This document shows, piece after piece, positions 8,534 through 19,479 of a DNA stretch of 64,000 nt. Location of the stretch: the NCBI RefSeq assembly GCF_021130785.1, contig NW_025777620.1, forward strand, positions 62,001 through 126,000, in the 5' to 3' direction. How positions within the stretch are numbered: the stretch's first letter is position 1; each line of letters opens with the position of its first letter. This DNA is from Homalodisca vitripennis. Taxonomy: Eukaryota > Arthropoda > Insecta > Hemiptera > Cicadellidae. The translations under genes were made by a program, and so were the position numbers. Under the pieces are notes generated by a model. That model saw only the letters and a list, made by a program, of their open reading frames with translations, made no database searches and was not told where the DNA came from.

Positions 8534-9559
8534 ATGGAGCAAATCGTTGAGCAACCAATGGTGGAATCCGATAACGAATCGCAGATTTCCGAAGCCATAG
8601 ACCAGAATACAAAGAAATCTACATCTAAAATTGGAGGTGAATTCATCAGTTTGGTAATATTAATACAAAATTTATATGCAATTGGTTTGAGTTCCTTAGA
8701 AATGTGGGAGAAGACGATCTACGGCCTTATGAAATGTGAAATATTAAAAAACAATTTCTATGCAATGGCTTTGGTATTCGATCTAAGTCAACTGATGAAT
8801 GCTTTTCATACTCATGTTCATACCGACTCAATCGACTTAAGTCAGGAAAAGCTTCCTCTACTGGCTGCACAAATAAGACCATACGAGGAAATAATAGCCA
8901 TTTTAAAACCATTATTAAGTAAGAAACCTCTAAAAGGAAAAAAATATGCAAGTGAAGTTGTAAATACTGTAATCCACAGCATAAACTTGATTCTGTCAGG
9001 CCCTTCTACAGAGGAAGAAGAAAAGATCTCTAATAAGAGAGGAAACTCGAAAACAGCTAAGAAGGAAAAAAATGTTAAAAAGCTTTAAAAATCTAGATTG
9101 AGTTCAATCTCTTCATCCTCTTCTTCTTCTAGTTCCTCATCTTCATCGGACTCATCTAGCGAATCTGATGATGATGATGATGATTTCAGTTCGCTTTTTG
9201 AAATTGATAGGAGAAGTAATACAACATACATTAGTCAAGAACTACAGTTCTTGAAAAACAGTAAACGACATAAAATTGTTACCCCTGGCGAACAAGGCTC
9301 CCACTTAATCAAAATAGAAATTACATCAACTAAAGATTTAAAAAGTTGCAAGAGTCCTAAGGACTTTTGGCAGAAGGTTTCGAAAAAAGGAGTGTTTCTT
9401 TTGAATACCGAAAATGAAGATGATAGTTCTGCTTTAGACACACTAAATAAATTATTATGTGTTTATGGTAAAAAATTAAAATCAATAAGCAACATTAAAA
9501 AAAACGGTTTACAAACCACAACATTTAGGAAAAAGGAAATAAAAGTAGATTATAGCTGA
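8534..9559 (+). CDS. unknown protein, two segments in one frame separated by a TAA
   Basis: An ATG in good context (AAAAATGG) follows a possible splice acceptor (T-rich tract, ATATAG at 8529). The first segment of 184 codons has an alpha-helical-looking middle and a Lys-rich end. An in-frame TAA at 9086-9088 follows. The same frame then continues for ~157 codons: a run of Ser broken by Asp, an acidic stretch (SDDDDDD), then a basic C-terminal third. No ATG opens the second segment, so it is either read through, joined by splicing (a CTTCTTCTAG acceptor-like site lies at ~9131), or was cut by a nonsense mutation. Family not recognised; it sits between dUTPase and the polymerase. Confidence 0.55.
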
Positions 9560-9867
9560 GATTTGGTAACTGATTCCAGAAAACTAGACATGTGTATTTG
9601 GGTTTAGAAATAATGTAGTATAATTTAGAATAAGAATTTTAGTTCGAGGTTTTATGACTTACCACAATTTTAGTTAGTTCTATTCAAAAACACTCCTTTT
9701 ATCATAGAATAAGAATTTTAGTTTGTTTTAGAGAAGCAGATTAAGTTCGAAGTTGTAACTTTATGTATTGATTTTCTTTTTTTTTTTTTCAATAAATATT
9801 CCTCACTTTCAGATTTATTTGTTCGTGACCTTCAGTAACCTAGCCTGCTTATATCCTCATCACAAAA
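9560..9867 (+). promoter_or_regulatory. intergenic region before the polymerase
   Basis: About 300 bp with a long T tract (near 9776-9789), AATAAA at 9791-9796 that can end the upstream transcript, and a good acceptor-like CCTCACTTTCAG ending at 9812. A weak CTTATATCC lies near 9849, just before the ATG at 9868. No gene seen. Confidence 0.5.
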
Positions 9868-12800
9868 ATGTCTAAAAGACCTTTGTCAAGCACTTCAAGA
9901 GATGAGTCAATGGAAATTGATTTTCACCGTGAAAGTAGCAGAAAAAAGCAACGTCTTGAAGCTTGTCACAGTGGTAACGTTTTTGTAGAACTTAAGAGTG
10001 CTTTTAGAGGAATTTTGAAAACTTATTACCTCAAAAACGGATGCGATGAGGTAAAAGACATTGCTTTGTTTTTAGAATCACATAAAGTAAAACTTATAGA
10101 ATTGGTAAATCAACAGTTAAGTGTTAATGGTGCAGTGAAATTTAATCTTGTGTTTGAATGTACGTATATTAAACCACTTAGTGAAGAAACTCAGGCAAGA
10201 GCCTTTAAGACTAAGAATAAAAAGATTTTGTATGACTCTTCAATTGATTCAATAGTTTAAAAGAATGTACAGAAAGATTTCTCAAGAAGAAAGCGAGTAT
10301 CTTGACAAAGGAAGTGGTTGGACACTGTATAAAATAGATGGTATTCTCGTAAGATTTAGTAGGTACAGACCTCTCAGAGGTAGTACGTATATTCCACTAC
10401 CTCAAATCATTGAAAATAAAAAAGCAGTAATAAATCCAAAAAATTTACATGATAATCAGTGTTTTAAGTGGGCCATCATTTCTCGATATGTAAAAGGTTC
10501 TCACCGAGAACGTGTAAATAACCGATATCTCAACTTACAGAATAAATTCAATTTTGAAGGAATAAGTTTTCCCACACCACTTAATCAAGTAAAAAAATTT
10601 GAAAAGAATAATCCCAATGTAAGTGTTAATGTTTATAGTTTCAACGAAAGTGAGGATGTTTATCCATTGAAGGTATGTGACAAGGAGCTTAAGGAACATT
10701 TCGATCTGCTTCTCTTCACAAACAATATAGGTATAAGTCATTACTGTTATATAACTAATTTTTCTAGATTAGTTAGGTCTCAGATAACTAGTCATGAAAC
10801 ACAAGCTTCTTTCTGTAAGAGATGTTTTAAACACTTTCAGGGATCTAATTCTAAAACACAGTTAAAGAATCATATAAAAGATTGTATTTCACATAAACCT
10901 ATTAAAGTTATTATGCCTGTTGACAGTGATGATTCGGACGAACCGTTGTTTTTTATCTTTTTCTAATTTTCATTACAAATACCCAGTACCTATTGTAGCT
11001 TATTGCGATTTTGAATCTATTCTAAAAAAGCCTTTAGCTGAAGAAAAGTTGTCTCAACATGTAACTGTAAAATCTATTCACGAGCCAATGAGCTTTTGTG
11101 TGTATTTTGCTTACGATAAAGACAGTCTACCTGATGAAATATTAAATAGCTTACCGAATGAACCATATTTGTATAGAGGACCTAATGCCTCGGCAAAATT
11201 TGTAGAATATATAGTAAGCATGGCAAACCTAATTGGTGATTTATTAGATGTAAACAAATCAATGCTACCTCTTACTCAGGAAGAAAAAGAAAGAGTTAAG
11301 TCAACCACTCATTGTGAATGCTGCAATTCGGAGTTTACTGAAACTTTTAACCAACCTTGTAAAGATCACTGTCATTTGTCAGGACGTTTTAGATCAGTTT
11401 TGTGTTATGCTTGTAACTTAAAGCGACAAAATCAAAAGTTTCTTCCTGTAGTAATTCACGGAAGTTCAAATTACGATAGTCATTTTATAATAAAAAATCT
11501 AGGTTGTGATGAAAGAAAAGTTGAAGTAATTCCGAATAGCAAAGAAAAATACATTTCATTTGTTAAGCATACAGAAAGTGGAATTAAATTAAGATTTGTT
11601 GATAGCTTTAGATTTATGGGAAGTAGTTTAAGTTCGCTTGTACAAAATTTAAGCTTAGACCAATTTAATCATACAAAGATGTTTTTTAACAACGAAGACT
11701 TGCCATTAGTTACTAGAAAGGGTGTTTATCCATATGAGTTTACAGATGCTTGGGAAAAACTTGATTTAACTCAGTTACCAAGCAAGGAATGTTTCTATAA
11801 CACTATGACTCTAAATGACATCAGTGAATCAGATTATGAACATGCTAAAAAGGTTTGGAATAGTTTTCAATGTAAAACACTAGGTGAATATAGTGATCTT
11901 TACCTTAAAACTGATGTATTACTTTTGTGTGATGTATTTCAAAACTTTAGATTAGTATGTCAATCAAACTACGATTTGGATCCTGCTCATTACTTAACCT
12001 TACCTAGTCTTACTTTTGATGCTATGTTAAAATTTACAAACGTAAAACTTGAACTTATTGAAGATTATAATCAATATCTTTTCATTGAGAAAGGTATAAG
12101 AGGTGGTATTACACAGTGTGTAAAACGCCATGCAAAATCTAATAATAGTTACATGGGTAACGCCTTTGATCCTGGAAAAGACAGTTCATTTTTAATATAT
12201 ATAGATGCAAACAACTTATATGGATACGCAATGTCAAAACCTATACCAAAAGATTCTTTTAAATGGTTAACCAAAAAACAAATTAAGACATTTGATGTTT
12301 TGTCTGTACCTGATAATGGGGATGTTGGTTACATAATTGAGTGTGATGTAAAATATCCTCATCGTTTACATGACAAACACAATGACTTACCGTTCTTGTC
12401 AGAAAACAAATGTCCTCCAGGATCAAAGCAAATCAAACTCCTAACTACTTTAGAACACAAAAAGAAATACGTTTGTCACTATTTAGTTTTAAAGCAAGCT
12501 TTGAATCATGGATTAAAACTAAAGAAAATCCGTAGAGTATTGAAATTTAATCAAAGCACTTGGTTGAAACCTTATATAGATTTCAATACTAAAAAACGAA
12601 AAGAAGCAAACAATAGCTTTGAGAAAGAATTTTATAAGCTTCTTAACAATGCTATGTTTGGAAAAACAATTGAAAATATAAGAAAACGTACTAATCTTGA
12701 ACTGGTAACTGATTCCAGAAAAGTAGAAAAACTTGTTTCTAAACCTGGGTTCAAGAACAGAATTGTCTATGGTGAGAATATTTCAGCCATTGAAATGGTA

Positions 12801-13442
12801 AAGGATAAATTGTATTTTAATAAACCAATCTATATAGGTTTTACTGTTCTTGAATTATCTAAATTGCATATGTATGATTTTCACTATAATGTAGTTAAAC
12901 CTTTTTATTCCAATAAGATTGTTAACGTACTTTATTTAGATACAGATTCCTTTTTTTATGAAATATTCACTCCTGATGTGTATGAGGATTTCCTCAACCC
13001 AAACTTAAAGTGCTTTCTTGATTTGTCCGACTACCCTAAAGATCATAAATGTTATGACGAGACAAACAAGAAAACTCTAGGAAAATTCAAAGATGAATGT
13101 GTAAGTATTCCTATTTTAGAATTTATAGGTTTGAAACCTAAATTGTACACATATACAACTATGAATAATGAATATCTTACAACAAGTCAGGGTCATAGAT
13201 TGAAAAAAGCCAAAGGTATAACAAAATCAGTTGTAGATAAAAAAATTCACTTTAATGATTTCCTGAACTGTTTGAATAATAAAGTCAATTTAAGATGTGA
13301 TGTAACATTATTTCAATCAAAAAAACATAATATCAAAACATTATCAGTAAACAAATTGGCATTAAATTATGATGATGACAAAAGGAGTGTTTGTGAAGAT
13401 GGTATCAATACAATGGCTTATGGACATTACCAACTAAAATGA
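9868..13442 (+). CDS. polB: protein-primed family B DNA polymerase, split by two one-base frameshifts
   Basis: The Polinton replicative polymerase, ~1,190 codons over three frames (9868-10260, 10265-10966, 10920-13442). The N-terminal part has a basic leader and a Cys/His zinc motif (CKRC...H....C). The exonuclease domain has YCDFE, NYDSHFI and YSDLYLKTD. A Cys/His cluster (CKDHCH...CYACN) typical of this group lies between exonuclease motifs. Palm motif A is DANNLYG, motif B is NNAMFGK and motif C is LDTDS. Breaks lie at 10254-10262 (an extra T before AAAA) and at 10947-10966 (T6 or T5 run). Each is one excess base. AATAAA at 13485 ends the transcript. Length and motif order match the family, so identity is firm. 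Confidence 0.93.
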
Positions 13443-13613
13443 TGTTAACAATATACATTCACCTGTTGTTATGTAAATATTGTAAATAAAACTGATTGTA
13501 TACTAATAATTATGTGTTGTTATTTTTTTCCTATTCTAATTTAAGAGTACCAAGGAAATTAAAGAGACAAAACATTTTAAATAACATTTTGTTTATTATA
13601 TTTGATTTTTGAA
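13443..13613. terminator. convergent 3' ends (polymerase and capsid transcripts)
   Basis: AATAAA at 13485-13490 on the + strand and AATAAA on the - strand (TTTATT at 13592-13597) mark the two transcript ends. This is the switch point between rightward and leftward gene sets. Confidence 0.6.
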
Positions 13614-14819
13614 TTACATAATTTTCTTTACAATTCCAGACAATGGTAAATATTGAATTAAAGCATCATGAATGATCAAACAGTAGGCTGCCGTATTAGC
13701 AGGTATTGCAGCAGACGTTTGAATTTCCAGTCGTATATCCAGTGATCCTGATTTTAACGTTTCCACTTGCTTAGAACAGTCAATAACAAATAAAGGAGTT
13801 TTAGCTAAATATGTTGTTTTATCGAGACAAGGTTGATCATCACATCCTGAATAATAAGAAGATTGAAATCTTGTATACAAGTCATACATTAATGATTTGT
13901 TGCTGTTCAAGTTATCATATGGATAGTACTTGCTGTTGAGGTAAAGTTTCACATTTTCTAGATGACAAAAATCAAAATGAGATGCATTTTTAGCAGCGTT
14001 ATCTTTACGATTTGTTTGAAAACCTAGTATGACGTAGCGTGGCTTTTCCATAACTGAACTAGTTTTAACTGTCCATGTTTGAAACTGCGAGGCTGGTAAA
14101 GATGGATATTCGTTTAACTGCCATCTTCTAAAAGGAATAGAAATGGGTTGATCTTTATCTACAACTTTTAAAAGAGATAATTTTATATTGTCTTCAACTT
14201 GTACGTAAGGTACTTTCCAAATAACTTTTGTCAAATTTATTTTAAAATCATGTAAAGCAGCTCCACTCTGAATGATGGCATTCTTATCACTTGATGCTCT
14301 CAAAAGTACCAATTCCTGTTTAACATTTAATAAAATATGATTATAATCTTCTACAAATCCAAGAAGCAATTTAAGTGGTACACAAAAAGAAAAGTTAGTT
14401 CTATCACTTAAATTTTCTACTGATGTAATTTTCCAACCAGCATTTTCCATCCAGTTGACATCACTTGGGCGAGATGTAAGTATATTTTTCATTGTAGTCG
14501 TAATACCAACATTTTTAACTCTATCATTTTCTGTACCACACAGTTCGTATCGTATTTCATCAAACAAAAATGACATAGCATTATTTACCAACTCCGTAGT
14601 TATATCATCAGAATTGTCCGCAACCTTTATAATTTTTCCCTCAATCAGAAGGAAACTTCGACTTGGTAATGTGTATACATCTTGTTGGTGAACTGGAATT
14701 CTAATTTCATCACTATTCTTTAATGAATTCGAAGAGTATGGATTGTGAGAATGCCATTCAATATTAATTACTGAATCATCAAAATTTACATTTTCACCAA
14801 TATCCAGTATCCCGTTCAT
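13614..14819 (-). CDS. major capsid-like protein
   Basis: 401 codons, ATG start, intact. Size, beta-rich composition, place beside the penton-like gene, and segments such as FDFCHLENVKLYLNS and IDCSKQVE near the C-terminus resemble the Polinton protein (PY) that was predicted to be a double jelly-roll major capsid protein. If so it forms the hexon-like shell. There is no catalytic motif and no signal peptide. Structure prediction would be decisive; the fold cannot be seen directly. Confidence 0.6.
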   Translation of the reverse strand: MNGILDIGENVNFDDSVINIEWHSHNPYSSNSLKNSDEIRIPVHQQDVYTLPSRSFLLIEGKIIKVADNSDDITTELVNNAMSFLFDEIRYELCGTENDRVKNVGITTTMKNILTSRPSDVNWMENAGWKITSVENLSDRTNFSFCVPLKLLLGFVEDYNHILLNVKQELVLLRASSDKNAIIQSGAALHDFKINLTKVIWKVPYVQVEDNIKLSLLKVVDKDQPISIPFRRWQLNEYPSLPASQFQTWTVKTSSVMEKPRYVILGFQTNRKDNAAKNASHFDFCHLENVKLYLNSKYYPYDNLNSNKSLMYDLYTRFQSSYYSGCDDQPCLDKTTYLAKTPLFVIDCSKQVETLKSGSLDIRLEIQTSAAIPANTAAYCLIIHDALIQYLPLSGIVKKIM

Positions 14820-14986
14820 GATGATAAAGGTGATTTAAATATTCCTAGTGAGTTAAGAAATATGCGGTTCCTCAATGTTAACGGCTTCACTGTTCGAGGA
14901 ATACTGACATTTGGTGTAGTATGAAAGGTTTTAACTAACTTTTTTTTAGAAGATGCAGAGGTTGAGTTAAAACACCAAGCCCATAG
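14820..14986. other. short intergenic region
   Basis: Upstream region of the capsid gene. It contains CGGTTCCTCAATG-like sequence and a run of T at 14940-14946. No clear TATA or other gene. Confidence 0.3.
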
Positions 14987-15715
14987 TTATTTTCCTGCTT
15001 TCTCTCTAATGTGAACGCGTAAATTAATGTTTTCACCTCTGAAATTAATTAAATCTCCGTTCTGATCTTCTAGTTTTATGTTAAATTCTGATAAATTATT
15101 TTGTTTGTAAATTGGAAGATATTGTACTGATTCAGGTCTTTCAACAATTTTAAATCCAGGTCCAACCACTGGATAAAATTCATGTAATACGTGTCCTTCG
15201 ATTCCGTCTCTATATGAACCTCCTACAATATTACAAGTGATTCGTATGATATCAACTTTGTTAATGGCCACTTGACTTGATGATACATGCCATTTATTTG
15301 CATCCAATATCTTGATATCTTTATCTATAAACCCAAGTAACGAACCTAAATTGTGAGGTTTCGAAACGTCTATTCTCTTAGAACACCATATTTCACTTTT
15401 AAGTGTATTGTTGTTTGCTTTTAACTTGAATGTTGTAGTCGGATCTATTTCTTTCAATTTATTGTTAATATACTTATGAATGTCTTCTATTTCATAAGAT
15501 CCTGTTGGAAGAGATATTGTATTGGAGCCGATGTAAAGTACGTTATTGATATTTTCTTCAATATTGGGAATTGAATTGTAAGTCATTAAATCCAAAAAAC
15601 CCATTTCCCAGTCATTAGATCTTGATAAATCTAAAGGAGGAAACAACGTACACTTGAGATCAGACGATCTTCCTGTAACACAAATCATTTCTTCACGAAC
15701 AAAAAGTCTAAACAC
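14987..15715 (-). CDS. penton-like minor capsid protein
   Basis: 242 codons from ATG at 15715. The pattern LPTGSYEIEDI with NNTLKSEIW and GSLLGF recurs in Polinton/adintovirus proteins of about this size that are thought to be the single jelly-roll penton. The start lies inside the 3' end of the protease ORF (31-nt overlap in another frame). The gene order protease - penton - capsid fits a virion-assembly module. Intact here. Family assignment is moderate. Confidence 0.55.
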   Translation of the reverse strand: MFRLFVREEMICVTGRSSDLKCTLFPPLDLSRSNDWEMGFLDLMTYNSIPNIEENINNVLYIGSNTISLPTGSYEIEDIHKYINNKLKEIDPTTTFKLKANNNTLKSEIWCSKRIDVSKPHNLGSLLGFIDKDIKILDANKWHVSSSQVAINKVDIIRITCNIVGGSYRDGIEGHVLHEFYPVVGPGFKIVERPESVQYLPIYKQNNLSEFNIKLEDQNGDLINFRGENINLRVHIREKAGK

Positions 15716-16074
15716 AAATGACCGCAGTTAAAAGTATTTTCCTTCTGCCTCGGAAAGTAATTGTATTTGATTGTAACGTGATGGGGTCCACTGTTAAAAT
15801 AATCCTCTAACTCGGTCGGCGGTCTTAAATTGCCAAAACTGTCAAAGTATTCTACGTTATATCCACGTTTCACATAACATACCCAATGTGTACCTTTTCC
15901 ATTTATACTATCTAAATTAACAACTGCAGATTCATTATCGTTAATTTTAGGCGGTAACAGGTCTCTCATAAATACTCCTCTAAAGTATGGTAACTTTAGA
16001 AGCTTAGTACATTTTAAAATGTCAAACTGTGATAGCGGTTTACTTGGAAGCTCATCTATTATTTTCGATGAATA
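15685..16074 (-). CDS. adenain-like cysteine protease (N-terminus broken at a 15-T run)
   Basis: Capsid-maturation protease. Catalytic His is in GTHWVCY, Asp in EYFDSFGN, and Cys in the NCGHLC block near the C-terminus, in the adenovirus-protease order. The first ATG in frame (15969) gives only 94 codons, but an in-frame stretch with LSQFDILK and LPYFRGVF continues upstream without ATG to the homopolymer at 16075-16089. These segments are typical of Polinton proteases, so the true N-terminus lies beyond the run in another frame. A length error in the 15-T run is the simplest explanation. Confidence 0.82.
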   Translation of the reverse strand, partial: YSSKIIDELPSKPLSQFDILKCTKLLKLPYFRGVFMRDLLPPKINDNESAVVNLDSINGKGTHWVCYVKRGYNVEYFDSFGNLRPPTELEDYFNSGPHHVTIKYNYFPRQKENTFNCGHLCLDFLFVKK

Positions 16075-16182
16075 TTTTTTTTTTTTTTTAATCCTGATCC
16101 GGAATACGGTTTTAAATATAACCCCTTTCCCTTTAAGGTTTTTTTCATTTGCTTTGTTTTGTTCTTGTTTGTCTTTGTTTTC

Positions 16183-16654
16183 TTATTGTTTTTTTATATT
16201 TTTATTTGTTTTCATCTGTTTCCTCTTCTGTACTGCTTTCTTCTTCTTCCTTATTGATCCACCACTTAATTTAGATTTCGCTTTCATAATATTTGTAACT
16301 GCCCACGCTGCGGCTTTTTCACCTACACTTGAATCTGATGCTTTAAATCTATTCCAAGCCTTTTCAGCTAAGATTCTGTCAGCGTATGCTCTGTTATTAG
16401 TATCTTGATATTTTAAGTACGCTATATCATGTTCCTTACAAGCTGCGTCTAAACCGTTAATTCCTGGATCGTTTCTACTTAATCTCTTTTGTAAATCTGT
16501 ACCAGGACCGCAGTACTGATAACCTCCAGGTAAATGTAATTCAAAAGGTAAAATGTCAATTCCTCGATTTATAATAGCACTTGCAGTTTTTTCCAATTGT
16601 ACTTAACAGTCCGGAGCCACAATAACGACTGAGGCGGTTGTTTCGCACAGCCAT
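16183..16654 (-). CDS. phospholipase A2-domain (parvovirus VP1-like) protein, one-base frameshift
   Basis: Contains the calcium-loop YCGPGTDL and the active-site LDAACKEHDIAY (His-Asp dyad). This is the secreted-PLA2-type domain found in parvovirus VP1 and in Polintons, where it is thought to help cross membranes during entry. The C-terminus is very Lys-rich. The PLA2 frame has no ATG; the ATG at 16654 opens a neighbouring frame that joins it across a run of six A near 16589-16594, an apparent one-base excess. After the TAA at 16183 the same frame stays open to the 15-T run, so the end may also be altered. Confidence 0.82.
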
Positions 16655-16667
16655 TACTTAAATACAT

Positions 16668-17396
16668 CTAAGAGACGTCTTCACTTACTGGGGACTCTAC
16701 TTTAACTGAAAAAAGATCAAGCCAATTTATGTTTTTATATTTTATAACTTTATTTATCCATTCGGATTTAGTCATCTTTTTCTTACTCCTTTTGTGAATT
16801 TGATAATAAATTGCGTAGGTTATGTCGGCAATATTTTCTAGAAAATATAATTTGTTCACAGCATCGTACAGAAACTTAGGTTTAGACAGATTTGATATGG
16901 TAGCACTCTTTGCATCAAGTTCTTTAGTTGTTTTATTAAGTATTAATGTGTTATCTCTTAAATATTGCACATTAACAGCATGTTTATTGAAGTATTTTAA
17001 ATTTACAATGTCATACTCCTCAACCGGTTCACTAGCACTGCATATAACTTTATTTTTCGCATCAAACTTTCCATTTTCAATCCTTAAACAGTCTTCGATG
17101 GAATCTTTTAAATATTGCACGTTAACTACATCTTGTAAATTTGAAGGTTTTCCAACATTTGATATTTTTAGTTTTTCTGCATTAAACAAACTCCCATCTT
17201 TGGTCCTTAACAGACTATTGTTTTTGATATAGTTTAAATTTACAACATCGTTCTTCTCGGTAGGTTCTCTGACATTACACAGTTTCTTATTTTGCATATC
17301 ATAATTGCCTTCGGTAGTAAGTTCGAACCCTTCTCCTTTTGGACCTCTAAGAACCTTAGTCGATCGTGAATGGTGACCAAATTTATCAACACTCAT
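16668..17396 (-). CDS. fibre-like protein with four repeats
   Basis: 242 codons, intact. The N-terminal RGPKGEGFELT is followed by four repeats of ~35 residues of the pattern (D/N)A..K.I.N...P....D.VN..Y (near residues 30-56, 70-97, 112-150 and 160-186). Such repeats, each ending in a VN.xYL-like segment, recall shaft repeats of trimeric viral and phage fibres. I infer an attachment fibre or spike. The tail beyond residue 190 is basic then acidic. No enzyme motif. Similar proteins occur in other Polintons; exact role unknown. Confidence 0.5.
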   Translation of the reverse strand: MSVDKFGHHSRSTKVLRGPKGEGFELTTEGNYDMQNKKLCNVREPTEKNDVVNLNYIKNNSLLRTKDGSLFNAEKLKISNVGKPSNLQDVVNVQYLKDSIEDCLRIENGKFDAKNKVICSASEPVEEYDIVNLKYFNKHAVNVQYLRDNTLILNKTTKELDAKSATISNLSKPKFLYDAVNKLYFLENIADITYAIYYQIHKRSKKKMTKSEWINKVIKYKNINWLDLFSVKVESPVSEDVS

Positions 17397-17475
17397 GATA
17401 CATGTATATCATGTGAGGAATAGAAATAAAATGAACAATATTCAACTTGATAACAATATTTATTTTATTTTTTCA

Positions 17476-18733
17476 CTACAACGTTTTTTTTGACAATACA
17501 GGTTCTAATTCAAGTAGTTCTTCAATGATTGAGTTGATTTCATTTGAATGTCCTGTGTTCCCTGCTTGTTGAGATGCTAATAATAACCTCAATCGATCTA
17601 CAAGTTCATTTGGATCGTCAAAATAGACATAATTAGGTGCGGTGTTTGTTAAATTAATACCGCTCCCGGTAGCTTCTTTATTTACCAAATCAGAATATGT
17701 TGACATGTGATGCTCTTCAAGTGTTGGTACTCGATTAATCAGAGGAGCAATTATATTTTTATATTTACTTCCTCTGTTAGATCTAATTTTTCCTGTTGCT
17801 GAATAATTCACTCTATAAACGTTAGTTTCTCTCAAAATGTCAGCATATGCATTTAAATCCTCTTCAGTATAAATATAATCGTTTGGAATGTTCATAACTA
17901 TTAATTCATAAAGACCGGGTGTACCTTTATATCTTTTTCCATCTATTAAAATATCATCAACATGAATATCTATTCGTTTGTCTCCTATCATCCAAGAATC
18001 ACCATCGATTCGAATACCATAATTATGGTCTAGAGTTTTACCTCCTTGTATAAGTTTTAGAAAATAATCTCTAGCAATTTTCCCCTTAAACTCACGTTCT
18101 ACAAATTCCTTTGCAAGTTTTTTTTCCTTGGGGTGTTTTTAATAATTCCTGTCCAGTTGTTGACTCGTATACCATTTCCTCGTCAAATTGCTTTGGCGGC
18201 GGTGGTGTATTCATTTCAATATCGTTATTATCATTTGTTAATTCAGTTTCCATATAAGAATCATGACTTGCTAATCGTTTTGCAGAAGGAAGCTCTTCAC
18301 TATTACCATCATCATATTCATAATCACTCTCATAATCAGGTTGAGTTGGAAGATTTAGGCGAGGCTTTCTCTTAACTCCTTGAGGATGTTGAGGTAAGTA
18401 ACGTTTCGCAGGTGTTTCTTCATGGTCTTCTAAACTTTTCCTCTTAAGTTCTTTCTTAACTTCTTGTTGTTGTTGTTGTTGAAGCTGTTCACCCTCCTCA
18501 ACTAGTTTTTGTAACGGTTCTGATATTGGTTTTAATTTGTTTTTCCACATATCTTCAGTTTCTATAAGGTCACGTTTAAGTGTTCTATGTTTTCGTTTTA
18601 TATTTTTCCGGAGTTCTGTAATTTCTTTGATAATATCTTCTTTTGTTTTGTTAATTTTTTCATTCTCAATTGGTTCACATTGATCGTCCTCTGCTGCTTT
18701 ACTCTCCATCTTTACTCCTTGATCGTCAAACAT
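17476..18733 (-). pseudogene. virion-associated protein, split by one extra A
   Basis: Two open segments. The first (18733-18092, 213 codons) is charged with coiled-coil stretches (residues 25-75), a Gln run, an NLS-like KRK cluster and acidic patches. The second (to 17476) contains a YGIRIDGD...MIGD and YKGTPGLYELI block typical of a Polinton structural protein. They meet at an eight-A run (complement of 18118-18125), where seven would keep frame. The second segment is open well upstream of its first Met. The protein is homologous in architecture to the truncated 205-aa protein of the tandem cassettes (which stops just after FGIWYDE). Function unknown. Confidence 0.7.
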
Positions 18734-18780
18734 CGACTGAAGGAGTAAATGAAATGCAAAACGATTTGTAACCTCTCCCT

Positions 18781-19479
18781 TTATAGTGTTACAAACGTAT
18801 CAAATCCTGATCGATAACGTCCTTTATTAACTTGACTTTCTCTATCGATAACAATAAATTTATTGTTTCCTTGATCCCATACCCTAAAGCAAATAGTTTT
18901 AAATGTATCGAAACTCATGTCAGGGTTTACATGATCATGGTAGATATGTTGCAAGTTACGATCATCTTGTTTGAAAACAACTATAAAATTAGCATTATCA
19001 CGTACCAACTGTTTTGGAATGTAACTGTACGTTTGACAAATATAAAACGTGTCAACATCATTATGTCTTCCCATGGAGAAGTAATTTTTTATATTAGTTT
19101 GTTTACCACAAGCTACATCATCAAAAATCATTATGGAATTCGGTTTCACTTCACTTGGGTGTGGGACTTCATCGTTGTCTGAAAACGAAAAGTATCCAAT
19201 CTCAGGAAGTTTTTTTAACACACATTCCAAAAACTCATACTTTGATTGATACAATGATTTCGAGAATATATAAATATTCTCAAAAAACAGACCTTGCGGA
19301 GAAAATAATAAATTTAACATTAAGTTCGTTTTTCCGCAGTTGGAAGGACCGCAAATTATACATCTTATAGAATTAGGTAATAATTTACCATGATGTTTTT
19401 TGTATTCTGAATTCTTCTCCTTTATTATCATATCTAAATTTATAACAGAAAAATTATTTTTTTGTTTTTCAAACTTCAT
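18781..19479 (-). CDS. FtsK/HerA-type genome-packaging ATPase
   Basis: 232 codons, intact. Walker A is GPSNCGKT (residues ~44-51) and Walker B is SIMIFDDV (residues ~117-124). A Gln-containing sensor-like segment (FYICQTYSY) follows, as in poxvirus A32-like packaging ATPases. It would pump Polinton DNA into capsids. Its ATG overlaps the integrase stop as TAATG. It is clearly diverged from the ATPase of the tandem cassettes. Confidence 0.9.
   Translation of the reverse strand: MKFEKQKNNFSVINLDMIIKEKNSEYKKHHGKLLPNSIRCIICGPSNCGKTNLMLNLLFSPQGLFFENIYIFSKSLYQSKYEFLECVLKKLPEIGYFSFSDNDEVPHPSEVKPNSIMIFDDVACGKQTNIKNYFSMGRHNDVDTFYICQTYSYIPKQLVRDNANFIVVFKQDDRNLQHIYHDHVNPDMSFDTFKTICFRVWDQGNNKFIVIDRESQVNKGRYRSGFDTFVTL

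Noticed and set aside
16019..16408. 129-codon + strand ORF rich in Phe
   Set aside because: It is the antisense shadow of the Lys-rich PLA2-protein end and the T-rich tract.
18832..19182. 116-codon + strand ORF
   Set aside because: Antisense of the packaging ATPase gene; no features of its own.
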